From: Gracilariopsis chorda
Taxonomy: Eukaryota; Rhodophyta; Florideophyceae; Gracilariales; Gracilariaceae
Assembly: GCA_003194525.1 (NCBI GenBank)
Contig: NBIV01000033.1
Span: 335,564 to 399,563, forward strand
Direction of reading: 5' to 3'
DNA: 64,000 nucleotides
In this document: positions 33,705 through 43,441 of the stretch, in pieces
How the letters are laid out: each line of letters begins with the position of its first letter
Numbering within the stretch: position 1 is the stretch's first letter
Translations under genes and position numbers: made by a program
Notes under the pieces: model-generated
Database searches by the model: none
Told to the model about the DNA's origin: nothing
Seen by the model: only the letters and a program-made list of their open reading frames with translations

Positions 33705-34607
33705 TTGATGACTGCTTTCAATTCACGTGTTAAGAACCATAGTGTAACGAGAGCTTGAGCCATGTTGTGCTCGAGACAGGAGTAAGATTTCCTGCGACAC
33801 ACGTATAAAACATACACGTCTGAAGCCAGCAGAGCATGAAGGCGTTTATGTGCCCAGGGGCGGAAGCTTCCGTTTAGGTGAGGCCGATCACGCAGAAGTA
33901 TTCAATTGATGGATTCCACGCTTAGGAGACGCTGGGTCAACGGGGTTTGCCTTGCCATCAGATGATGGCGGAAAACGCCTCCCAACGCTTTTTGCATCCG
34001 GGTTGCTAAGCCGTATCCTCTTAGCGTCAGACCACCACCCAAAGTGCAAGGGGGCAAGTCTACGGAGAGTGGAGAATATATGGAGAATATGGGTAATCCG
34101 AACTGACCTCATTCACGACGTCACGTACAAGGTGAGGATCAGCAGTGGACACTCCAGCTTGGATGCACCTTGCAAAAGAGTCAATATGGGCAACGCAATT
34201 GAGATCCAGCTCTTCCGTCTCCCTAACAAGAGCCTGTGTTTGTATGCGGGTTGGTCTTTTCCGTTGTGCCCAATAATTACGCGAGATACTGTCTATTACC
34301 AACAAATCTGACGAGGTCAGGGGCTGTGAAAGAAGTGTTATCCTGCACTTTCGCTGCCGTTGGGGTTGAATTTTTGAGGACCCAAAGGACAGTCCTGGTC
34401 CATAACAGCCGCGCCTAACTGAGTACATAAAGGCTGCCTCAAAGTTCGCCAGTCTCCCGAATGGAACCAGAGCGGACATCAACTGGCGCTTTTGCCTCTT
34501 GCATGTTCACAATCGCAATTTGGTACTTCACATCGTCACGGCACAGTGTTCACGCTTCTGCTTTGTCTCTCTCCCTGGACGACGCAAGTCTTTAACTGGA
34601 ATCAGAA
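33705..34607. other. Upstream region of the RTX-type gene; weak minus frame 34060-34482
   Basis: A 140-codon minus frame (34482-34060) has protein-like composition in its second half (RKRPTRIQTQALVRETEELD) and would be divergent from the RTX-type gene with a 125-bp gap. No family recognised and no further support, so it is not listed as a gene. Nothing else was seen. Confidence 0.4.
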
Positions 34608-37600
34608 ATGGCCACCATCGAAGAAGAAATATTCTCTGTCGACGCCCAGGCTAAACTCCTGAACCATATCGGCAACGACTTGGCACATGGAGCAACCAAA
34701 TATGGTTTGGAGAAGGATAAAACAGCTCTGAGTCCGCTGGAGTCTGCTGATACCGTTGGTAAGGCTCTTGAAGAAGCTGGTGTGAGTCAAGAGTACATAG
34801 ATGCTGTGAAGGCTATCAAGGATGATCCTGACATTAAAGAGGCAATTTCTATATTTGAACGTGCTTTGGATGGCAAAGAAAATATGCAGAAGATCACCGA
34901 TCTCGCGCCGAAGTCTGCAGCTGGGAAGGGCAGGGGATTCATAGCGTTCGTTGACGATCCTGGTTTGAAAGGTGGCGTACTCAAAGGAACTGTCAGTGGA
35001 GACGGAGAAAGCGATTTAATAAGCATGAGCAATTACCTGTCTGGTGCGGGTACTAGCTTTGGTGGGTTCATGGCTGATCTTCCGCAAAATGTATCCGATA
35101 TGTTCGAGAAATCTGTAGACGCGTCACTGTTCCGATACATGAAGCTGGAAGGAAAACTAGAGACCTCTAAAGGTAAACTAGCCAAGGTTATCGCGGAAGA
35201 TAACAAAATGGTGAAGGAATACGGTATTGATCCGGAAGATGCATATAGGAAGCGTAAGGGCTATTCCGTTGACCTAAGCGGCGTACGCGGCGATCCTTCA
35301 ATGTCCGACATAAAGGTGACGAAGGAAAGCACTAAAAGCAGACTGCTTAAGGAAACGTTTCTCGCCAACGTTGAAGTTGAGAATGCGAAAATGAAGAACG
35401 CAGGAAAACTCAAGGCGCAGAAGATATTTGGGAAAGTTGGTGCAGGAGTTGGGGGGGCCTCAGCTGTCTTCGGAGCTGCGCTCGGTGGAGTTGACATCGC
35501 AGCTGGAGATCAGATGATAGAGAATATCGAGCGACGCTTTAGAGACGGGGAGATTAAGCCTGATGAATACCACAAGAGCATGCGCGACGCGCGTCTTCGT
35601 GTCGCACAGGGAGTTTTCGGAGTTGGAGATGGTATTAACAATATCCGCCAATTAGTAGTTGACAAACTTGGAGATCGAGTGAAAGACTTTTCGAAGGGGG
35701 CCAAAATGGGGCTTCGTTTTGCTTCTGCTGTCGGTGGGACATTGGCGATCGGCATGGGTATAACTTCTGTTACCAAAAACGCAATAGCTGCGCATGATGC
35801 TTCTCAAGACGGAAATGTCGGAAAGGCTGCGATGTACGGCATCATGGCTGCTCTAGACTGTGTTGGAGTAGTCCTTGATGGGATCAGCGTGGTTTGTGAT
35901 TTCGTCCCGCTCGTTGGACAAGCTATATCTGCCGTGCTCGATCTTGTGAATACTGTTGTCGGCCTAGTGTCAACACTCATCGGAATCTTTGCGGACATGG
36001 TTGATACAAGAGATCCTGAGGATGTGCTTCGTAAATCTCTAGAGGAACACATTGAATCGGATGTATTCCAACAATTTCTCAAGAATCAGGAGAATATGTA
36101 TAGAGAACAAGGTTACGATCTATTCCAATACATTGTGGACGCTGAAGCTCTTGGTCTTGAGAAAGAAGGTGCAGATCCGACAAAAGTCGACAGCACAATT
36201 GTGAGGACATTGAGCGCGCAAGCGCAAGCAGATTCCAAGGATCCAAATTTGCGAGTGGCACTCGTTGATGGATCAAGTATTGGACGAGTTTTAAGAGGAC
36301 GAATGGGCGATGACCTGATCCGAGCTGGAGTGGGAAACGACACTTTGCATGGTGAACAGGGCGACGATCTTCTTTTCGGGGAAAAAGGGGATGATACAAT
36401 CTATGGAGGCGAAGGTAATGACTTCTTGTGTGGCGGAACTGGGAGAAACCGCTTACTCGGAGGTACTGGCGACGATTTTATAATCTACAAACCGGGAATT
36501 GATGTGAATGCTAGTGGAGGCACTGGCAGAGATACTCTGCAAATCAAAGCCGACTTCTTTGGGAACTGTATGGAATCTTCTGGCGACGATAAGGTTCTGT
36601 ATGTGGACACCTCATTCATGAATCGCGTCTACGTGCATTTAAGTTGCGAGACGGATGGAAACGGACATGGCGGTATTGCACTGGGAGCGCTACTTCGAGG
36701 CTTTGACATGCTATCAAACAGAATGCATACGCCCGGTTTTCCGTATAACAGTGGCATCGAGAGGAAGGTGATTAATCTTTTCAAGAGTGGTGCAACAGAG
36801 CTTACTCAAGCGGAAGTTGGAGAAACATACCTTTGGTATCTTGCCCAAAATGCGGGTAAACAGTACTTGACTGATGGTCGATACATTTATCGTTGCAACT
36901 CGGCAGACAGAACTAACCGAACAATCACCAAGGCTTCGCTCGACATCGATGAAATCGACCTGTCCAACGCCGTTTACAATGAAGAACACGATTACATGTG
37001 TCACAAAGGCAATGATCTATTGGCAGCATTGGCATTCGCTTTCAAAACCGAAAGCAAAATCTCTGGGATTGAGACCATTACCGGCGCCGATGATTTTGCA
37101 GCTCAGTCGCCGACCGTTGTGCACACACAAGTCATTGGCGATGACAACTTGCGTATGATCGATCTCAAGGGTGGATATGACGAATATGCTTACACTGGTA
37201 ACAGCGACACCGTGGTTATGTTCACTATGACCTTCTCACCTCCTTTCAAAATCCTCAAGTACATTGTTGGGGGAAATGGAAACAATACGTTGATCATCAA
37301 TGGCAGCAACTTTCCCGTACCTCGCTCGGGGCGCAGTGACAACATAAACCAATGCATTTTGCTGGACCACGACACTTCCCTGCCGGATGCTAATCATGAG
37401 AGGAATCATTGCAATGGTGGTCTATGGTATTGGAGTAAGCAAAAAGTGGATCGTGCCGTATTCATCAAGAACATGCAAACTATTCAGTTTTCGTCCACTG
37501 ACGATGCAGCAAACCCGTTTTACGTTGACGCCGTGAACCTGAAGGAAGGACATAAATTCATCTTGGATTGTCACAAGGGCTGTTCTATGATTGGAACCCA

Positions 37601-40600
37601 GAAGGACGATTATATCGTAGTCAAAAGTCTGGGTCATACCTGTACCATCGATGGTAATGAGGGTGTGAATGTGCTCTCATTTCAATCTTCAGATATCACA
37701 GTTCCTATCAGTGTCGACTTAGGTTCATCAGCGAATGACGGATCCTTGAAACTGCATTCCGACCCGGTGACAAACAGTAAGGCGATCACAGCGTGTGTGA
37801 GGCGAATTCAGAATGTTGAAGCAAACGCCATGACCACTTCTGTCAAGGGACACACGTCCGAAAACAATTTGATGATCGCCAGAGGAGGACAATGTACCAT
37901 TGAAGCACGAGGCGGGAACAATACCATGGTAGCCATGCGCGGACGACACACGTTCATCGGGGGGCAGGGTCAAGATGCGTATGAACTACACGGCCCAATT
38001 CTTTCAGATTTCGTTGTTGTCAGCATCGTGAAAGTGAAAGGAGAAGGAATCGTTGTTTCAGCTCCAAACGGCACTTGGGAGGAAAGCAGCCTGTCCATTG
38101 ACGTGTTATCTGGAGAACATTCAAATGTCGTTCTCATTCCCCAATCGGCCAAAATTGTCGACGGCTCCGGCAATGTTCTCTCGGACAAGGGTGAGGTGAC
38201 TTGTAATGATCAACAGTTGCTTTTCACGCCAGGCGATGCCTTCAACGATCTGGAACGCGATCGTCCTACAAGCGTGCGCATCAGCTACATGACTGAAGGG
38301 TCCACGGTGTTCATAAGAGAGTCCTCTGCTGGCAATAGGCTCAAATTCCACTCCGTCGCGAACAAGTCCGAACTGATTGCACGTCTAGGCGCCGATAACA
38401 ACCTGGAGTTCTGTGTGGTGTACCGCAATCCTATCAAGTTCAGGGTCATATGTACGGATAACACTTGGGGTGAACTGTATCGCTCGGGTGTCACTAGCCT
38501 CGAAGCGCTAATCACAGACTTTGTCCGCAGATTCCCCGTAATCCAATTCAATGGGAAAGGAGATATTTCTAAACTGGACAATTCCGCAACGTATGACTTC
38601 TTGAACTTGAAGCTAGGTCAAGGGAAGTTTCCACAGACAAGCCTTGTGTACCAGGCCGGTACTTTATTCAACAGTATGGTGGAGACGAACGAAATTTCTC
38701 CGGACGTAATTGCCACAGGTGCAGCGCAACATGTTCTCATGTGCAAACACCGAAACGTGATGTACCAGAGTGGGAGCGGAAACACCATCTTTGACTTAAC
38801 TCGATCTGCAACAATGCAAGGCAGCAGGCAAAGGACGCTAGTTGACGCGGCACTTGGAGACGTTCTAGTTGCAATCGGCGTGGACTCCAATAATCCAATT
38901 CATATACGCTTCATGGCAACCAATGCAACTCAGAAAACGGGCAAGAAGATCTTGGTTATCAAAGGAGCGCTTCCTGCAGTCGTCCGGGTGGAAAGTGCCG
39001 AACAGTCTGACGATATGGAATGGAAACTTGTTCATACTTCAACGAACAAAGCCTTTGCTTTCATAGATTCGTATCCTGACTTAATGATGTTGAGCGGTGT
39101 GGACGGAACCGAGGCGAAAACTATTCTTGTTGATGACGTTAACAAGTTCATGAGGCTGAGGCACGAGGGAAGTTTCTATCCTCCTCGGCGCGAGTACAAC
39201 TCCGAGTATGAACAGCAACTTAATCTATCTCACCTTGCGAAGCCGCTTCATTTATCATTGCACATCCTCAACTGCACTACATATCTTGACGTAACATTGT
39301 TGGAAGGCGATGGAGAAGACAAAGAAGAACTTTGCAGATGTAAGGTGTTCTCAGTATCAACGTCGGACATCGATGCCATAGCCGTTTCCCAACATTTCCA
39401 GATTAGTTTCAGTCGAGGATTCAAGTTGAGCGATGAAGTTTATGATAGTGCAAAAGTGCGCAATGCAATAATGAAGTGCTTCGGTGATGGCAAGTACACC
39501 GTTCTGCATGCGGGTAATGTTAGCCAGGTGGTGTACTCTTCGAAGAGATCATCTGTGTACACACTTCCTGATGGTAATGCACTTATATATGCAGATCGCG
39601 AGAACAACCACATATTTGGCAGAAATGGCAACAACATTGTGAAAGTGTCAGAATCTGGGATGACAGTGGGCCCTGGCATTTGCTCTGCCGATGGATACGG
39701 CATTGTCGAGGTGATGGAAGGGGTGACGGACACTACGATATCTCTATCTTCGAAGACATATGTGATACTGAACGGATATGGATTTCGTGAAGTGGAGGCT
39801 ACCGATGAAGCAGGTGGCCTTCTGTCCCCCGACTTTGGAGAGAACGATGATTTCGTGATTAAGCATGATGGTATCACAGTCGCCACATTCAATCGTATGC
39901 CGTTCGCTCTGCTTATCGGCAAGTTGGGAGAATACGTGGTTCTTCGGAACGCGCTCGAGTACTATCGCACTCCCGTCACGTTTGTTCCGAGAATTGCGAT
40001 ATCAGCTGCGAACAGGGTGCTGCTTAACATTGCAGACTTCAACTCCAGCGATCTCTGTGTTGGCGATAAGGCAGGCAAAGTATGGTTTTACAACTACGAC
40101 TCTTCTACTGACAAGCAAACGTCGTTTGCCACTTTCGATGTCGGATATACGAATTCTTGGCATAGGGATGAGACGGCGCGAACCGGAGCTGCACTTGTTG
40201 CGACATGCACTCCGGCTGGCATTCGTTTCAAAGACCGCTTTGTGGCTCCAAACGAACTTGAGAGCTATTTCCGTGAGCTGTTGCCGAAGCAGACGCATCT
40301 GAATCTCAGTACTTCCAATCCAATTATGGATTACACGTTTGAAGATTTATTAAGGAATCGTGACCCTAGCCGTGAGTTGGTGGAAGTGGTTGATACCATG
40401 AAGAATTCACTGTCAGTAATCAATATCGATGCGTGTGAGGTGCCGAGCACCAACATCGCGGACGTAATAGGAGAACAGCTGTCCGGGCTTGAGATCATAA
40501 TCGCAAGCGCACTGAACTCACCTGCACCCGTTATCGCTTCGAATGTGACATATCCAGCAAAACCTGGGTTCTCTTATGTGGAACCGGAGAGCAACATGGT

Positions 40601-40817
40601 CATTACTTGGAAAGGAAAGACATTCTACCCATACTATTACAGCCGGCAAATAATGCTTGTTCCCCGTGAGGGAGATAAGTGGCTTCACAGCAGTGTGAAA
40701 CAGGTTTCAGGCACGACAGGTTCCAACTTTGTGGATCTAAGTTTGAGGGGTAAGTACTTGGTGGTGCGAACTACCACTGTTGAGAAAAAATTGTGGATGT
40801 CGTTTATGTGGCGTTAA
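34608..40817 (+). CDS. Giant RTX-type calcium-binding repeat protein, 2069 aa
   Basis: One uninterrupted frame; the ATG at 34608 has A at -3 and G at +4. Residues 1-270 are hydrophilic and helical. Hydrophobic, glycine-rich stretches follow at about 282-300, 368-388 and 407-465 (VGQAISAVLDLVNTVVGLVS), resembling the hydrophobic part of pore-forming RTX proteins. Residues about 565-625 hold consecutive nonapeptide repeats of the GGxGxDxLx type (GEQGDDLLFGEKGDDTIYGG), the calcium-binding beta-roll. Isolated repeat-like turns recur later (GGNGNNTL, GSGNTIFDL, GGQGQDAY, GRNGNNIV). The roughly 1400-residue remainder was not recognised. RTX repeats are typical of secreted bacterial proteins, including some cytolysins; no typical signal peptide or secretion operon is present here. 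Gene transfer from a bacterium is an inference. Toxic activity is not shown. Confidence 0.85.
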   Translation: MATIEEEIFSVDAQAKLLNHIGNDLAHGATKYGLEKDKTALSPLESADTVGKALEEAGVSQEYIDAVKAIKDDPDIKEAISIFERALDGKENMQKITDLAPKSAAGKGRGFIAFVDDPGLKGGVLKGTVSGDGESDLISMSNYLSGAGTSFGGFMADLPQNVSDMFEKSVDASLFRYMKLEGKLETSKGKLAKVIAEDNKMVKEYGIDPEDAYRKRKGYSVDLSGVRGDPSMSDIKVTKESTKSRLLKETFLANVEVENAKMKNAGKLKAQKIFGKVGAGVGGASAVFGAALGGVDIAAGDQMIENIERRFRDGEIKPDEYHKSMRDARLRVAQGVFGVGDGINNIRQLVVDKLGDRVKDFSKGAKMGLRFASAVGGTLAIGMGITSVTKNAIAAHDASQDGNVGKAAMYGIMAALDCVGVVLDGISVVCDFVPLVGQAISAVLDLVNTVVGLVSTLIGIFADMVDTRDPEDVLRKSLEEHIESDVFQQFLKNQENMYREQGYDLFQYIVDAEALGLEKEGADPTKVDSTIVRTLSAQAQADSKDPNLRVALVDGSSIGRVLRGRMGDDLIRAGVGNDTLHGEQGDDLLFGEKGDDTIYGGEGNDFLCGGTGRNRLLGGTGDDFIIYKPGIDVNASGGTGRDTLQIKADFFGNCMESSGDDKVLYVDTSFMNRVYVHLSCETDGNGHGGIALGALLRGFDMLSNRMHTPGFPYNSGIERKVINLFKSGATELTQAEVGETYLWYLAQNAGKQYLTDGRYIYRCNSADRTNRTITKASLDIDEIDLSNAVYNEEHDYMCHKGNDLLAALAFAFKTESKISGIETITGADDFAAQSPTVVHTQVIGDDNLRMIDLKGGYDEYAYTGNSDTVVMFTMTFSPPFKILKYIVGGNGNNTLIINGSNFPVPRSGRSDNINQCILLDHDTSLPDANHERNHCNGGLWYWSKQKVDRAVFIKNMQTIQFSSTDDAANPFYVDAVNLKEGHKFILDCHKGCSMIGTQKDDYIVVKSLGHTCTIDGNEGVNVLSFQSSDITVPISVDLGSSANDGSLKLHSDPVTNSKAITACVRRIQNVEANAMTTSVKGHTSENNLMIARGGQCTIEARGGNNTMVAMRGRHTFIGGQGQDAYELHGPILSDFVVVSIVKVKGEGIVVSAPNGTWEESSLSIDVLSGEHSNVVLIPQSAKIVDGSGNVLSDKGEVTCNDQQLLFTPGDAFNDLERDRPTSVRISYMTEGSTVFIRESSAGNRLKFHSVANKSELIARLGADNNLEFCVVYRNPIKFRVICTDNTWGELYRSGVTSLEALITDFVRRFPVIQFNGKGDISKLDNSATYDFLNLKLGQGKFPQTSLVYQAGTLFNSMVETNEISPDVIATGAAQHVLMCKHRNVMYQSGSGNTIFDLTRSATMQGSRQRTLVDAALGDVLVAIGVDSNNPIHIRFMATNATQKTGKKILVIKGALPAVVRVESAEQSDDMEWKLVHTSTNKAFAFIDSYPDLMMLSGVDGTEAKTILVDDVNKFMRLRHEGSFYPPRREYNSEYEQQLNLSHLAKPLHLSLHILNCTTYLDVTLLEGDGEDKEELCRCKVFSVSTSDIDAIAVSQHFQISFSRGFKLSDEVYDSAKVRNAIMKCFGDGKYTVLHAGNVSQVVYSSKRSSVYTLPDGNALIYADRENNHIFGRNGNNIVKVSESGMTVGPGICSADGYGIVEVMEGVTDTTISLSSKTYVILNGYGFREVEATDEAGGLLSPDFGENDDFVIKHDGITVATFNRMPFALLIGKLGEYVVLRNALEYYRTPVTFVPRIAISAANRVLLNIADFNSSDLCVGDKAGKVWFYNYDSSTDKQTSFATFDVGYTNSWHRDETARTGAALVATCTPAGIRFKDRFVAPNELESYFRELLPKQTHLNLSTSNPIMDYTFEDLLRNRDPSRELVEVVDTMKNSLSVINIDACEVPSTNIADVIGEQLSGLEIIIASALNSPAPVIASNVTYPAKPGFSYVEPESNMVITWKGKTFYPYYYSRQIMLVPREGDKWLHSSVKQVSGTTGSNFVDLSLRGKYLVVRTTTVEKKLWMSFMWR
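36292..36495 (+). other. RTX nonapeptide repeat block within the giant gene
   Basis: About seven consecutive GGxGxDxLx-like units (MGDDLIRAG, VGNDTLHGE, QGDDLLFGE, KGDDTIYGG, EGNDFLCGG, TGRNRLLGG, TGDDFIIYK). The sixth has Arg-Asn instead of Asn-Asp and would bind calcium poorly. Aligned Asp residues support calcium binding. Confidence 0.9.
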
Positions 40818-41099
40818 CAATGATGAGCGCAAGGGTTGTCAGGCAGAGCAGGAAGACGTGAGGAAGACGTGAACATTGCAATAAAGTGGGTTATCTGAAC
40901 GTTTACAAAAGCTGAGCTACAAGAAAGGAGAGAAGCTGTTGTGTGCTTCTGAAGATAGCAGAGCCCAGCGCGCTGCGCGACAGCGGCGCATTTATTTGGA
41001 TCAAAACGCTGTATGTATGAGCCGCACATACACAAGCAAACATACAGCGCAGCCAGCGCGCGAGCGGCGGCCCAAACGGTGGCTGTAGGCGCGCGGCGC

Positions 41100-42192
41100 G
41101 CACGTCGCGCACGCGGCGGCGGCGGCGGCGGGCAGCGAGCGGCGAAACAGCAACCACGTAAAGTAAACAGCTCGTCCAGCGCCTGCGCGGGTACGTCAAT
41201 GCCCAGCATGTTGGCCATACTACTCACGCCACCGCGCCCAATTCTGGACATCATCTCCTCAGCGTTCCGGCCGCCCGCCGCCAGCAGCTTCTGCAACGCG
41301 GCCATTTTGCCGGGCGCCGAGCCATTGCTGCTCATGGCGACGCAGCTGTCGGTACGCGTGCGCCAACCGTTCCCTCGGTCTCATGAACGTGGCGTCCAGT
41401 TGAATTGCCTTTTGGCAACCGTTCACCGCGTGCTCAAACCGTCCCTGCAACATGTTGGCCGCGGCGCGATTGCTGTGATACACTGCGTTTTGCGCACACA
41501 GCTCAATGCTCTGATTGTACACATCAAGCGCATCATCGTACTGCTTCTCCTTGAGCTTGTCGTTTCCACGCCGTTTGAGCGCCTCCGCGCGCTGCTTGTG
41601 CGCGGCGGACGGCAGTTGAGCCTTCATTCGCTTTGCGCCGCGCCTGCACTCAAACTTGTCTCTGGCGCGCTGCACGCGCCGTTCGTACTCGTGCTCGTCC
41701 GGTTGCAGGCCGTCGAACAGCGACGTATTATCCTTGAGCCGTCTCAGGAAGCGGTCAAAGTCATCGGCGTGGCCGTCACACGTCGACGAGCGAAAGATCG
41801 TGCAGAGGGTAGCGCTGTCTGGTGGCGGCGTTGCGCATGTTGAGCGAGTACGCGTTGGAGATGGCGAAGATTGGCCCCCCCTCCCACGACGCGGCGTTCA
41901 TGCCGGCGCGGCGCGCTGCGACGCGCGTCGCGCTCGCGCTACATGCACAATCGTTCGCGAAGGCTTTACGACCGCGCACGTGTGCGCGTGGACGCTCAAA
42001 CTGCTGATCCAGCAGCAGCTGCTTGTGCGCCTTGGCCACGTCGTACGCGTTGTCCTGCAGGTAGTAGCGTTGCTGGTCCCTCAAGTTAGGGTAGCAATCT
42101 AACTCAGCGACAGTTCCCTGGCCATCACGCGCACCCACAGCGCGCGTACGTACGTTCATTCCCACACGCCGCCCTGCGCGACGCCAGCTCAT
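41100..42192 (-). CDS. TPR-repeat protein, co-chaperone-like, broken into three frames
   Basis: Reading down the minus strand: a 138-codon frame from the ATG at 42190-42192 (YYLQDNAYDVAKAHKQLLLD), then a frame with FDRFLRRLKDNTSLFDG and DEHEYERRVQRARDKFECR, then TPR repeats (AEALKRRGNDKLKEKQYDDA; CAQNAVYHSNRAAANMLQGR; AIQLDATFMRPRERLAHAYR), then after a shift near 41330 MAALQKLLAAGGRNAEEMM. TPRs of this sequence resemble those in Hsp90/Hsp70 co-chaperones such as STI1 and SGT (family knowledge). The 3' end is unclear, about 41100-41200. Very GC-rich. Shifts may be introns or assembly errors. The N-terminal 138 codons may be a different gene. Confidence 0.6.
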
Positions 42193-42510
42193 ACTCGCTG
42201 ATGTTGAGATAGTTCAGCAATGATGTCACAATGGCGATAGATGACAGGTACACAAGTGTATCAGCAAGGATGAACATTGAAACGAAGGTGTACGTTCACC
42301 TAATTGCACACTGCAGCGAAAGAGCACTACCGCCCTTTCGAGTAAGCCCTGGCTTTTGCTTAGAAGAGCAGTCCCATTCCTTCTCAATAAACGAATGGAA
42401 GGAGACCACCTTCATCACCGTATATAGATATCATTGTCACTTTGTCTGGTAGTCCACTTGAAGTCCTACTGGGCCAGTGACTCCATACGGTATCCCTCAC
42501 CCCACTCGTA
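42193..42510. other. Gap between TPR and F-box genes
   Basis: Base composition drops sharply to AT-richer DNA between two GC-rich genes. No gene was seen. A protein-like minus-strand piece (LLNYLNISEYELASRRAA) abuts the start of the TPR gene near 42220 and may be an upstream exon. Confidence 0.4.
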
Positions 42511-42975
42511 CTAGGAGCGAAACCTGAACAGCGCGTTGGCGCGCCGGATGTCGTGCACTGACACGCCGTAGCGCAGCGCGAGCGACGTCATGCACGGTGC
42601 ATGCGCTGACAGTAGCACGCACACGTACAGCACGCGGCAGGACGGTACTTGCTCCACCGTGCGTAGCAGCCGCAGCCACACGCGCGGCGCCGCGCGCGGC
42701 AGCGTGCGCAGCGTGGGCGGTAGCGTGTTGCGCGGCGCGAAGTGCACGGCGCGCACGCCGACGACGGTTGCAAGACGGCGCGCCCAGAAGCGCGTTTGGA
42801 TCAGGTGCCGCCAGCACGCAGACGCGCCGCACAGAGTGTTGAGCGTGGCGGACGACATCAAGTCACAAGTATGTAGCAACAGTTCGCCGGGCAGACTGGA
42901 GAGCGTGGTGCCGCTCGTGGCTGCGGCGGCTGCGACGGCTGCGGCCGTGGGCGGTGTGCCGGCTGGCGTGCTCAT
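42511..42975 (-). CDS. F-box and LysM domain protein, 154 aa
   Basis: The ATG at 42973-42975 starts an Ala/Thr-rich leader, followed by an F-box at residues about 26-66 (LSSLPGELLLHTCDLMSSAT, then CWRHLIQTRFWARR). The C-terminal 40 residues read LALRYGVSVHDIRRANALF, the core of a LysM motif (normally beginning V-x-x-GDTLxxIA). The pairing matches the plant At1g55000-type F-box/LysM proteins (family knowledge). F-box proteins recruit substrates to SCF ubiquitin ligases; LysM binds N-acetylglucosamine polymers, but the intracellular ligand in this family is not something I can state. Complete, intron-free and extremely GC-rich. Confidence 0.78.
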   Translation of the reverse strand: MSTPAGTPPTAAAVAAAAATSGTTLSSLPGELLLHTCDLMSSATLNTLCGASACWRHLIQTRFWARRLATVVGVRAVHFAPRNTLPPTLRTLPRAAPRVWLRLLRTVEQVPSCRVLYVCVLLSAHAPCMTSLALRYGVSVHDIRRANALFRFRS

Positions 42976-43441
42976 GGTGCGGTGGAACGCGGCGTGGGTG
43001 ACGACGGGGAAGAAGGCGCGCGCTTGGGTGTCTTGGTGAAGTTGTGCGAGGTTGTGCGCTCACCATGCGCCGCCAATACGTCGCATCCACCTTTCGAACG
43101 CATTGTGCGTCAATGCATGTACAACTACTGTGGTGAAAAGTCCACCCTGCCGACTTCATTGGCCATCATAGATATGGCCGCAGCCTTAACCTTGCCTACG
43201 TGCGTCTTCTCATCGTCGTCTTCGGTTGCCAACTGGTAAAGGGTAATTGCCAACGGTTGAGCCCCGTTCTGGAGTTGCACGGTGCATCGACAACGATGAT
43301 ACATGTACAGGTATACCAGAGACTTAATAAACATACATCCTTTCGCAATTCTTGAAACGCTCGAGATGCTCAAGTCATCCTTCTTCGTGAACGTATATAG
43401 CGCACAAACACGCCTCTCGTACATCTTTTCTCACTGTAATA
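42976..43441. other. Divergent intergenic region
   Basis: Lies between the F-box-LysM gene (minus) and the gene starting at 43442 (plus), so it probably holds both promoters. GC falls quickly after about 43050. No RNA gene recognised. Confidence 0.45.

Noticed and set aside
40814-41100. 3' extension of the TPR frame down to the end of the RTX-type gene
   Set aside because: Composition becomes Pro/Arg/Ala and then Ser/Leu-rich without domain; more likely 3' untranslated sequence of a convergent gene.
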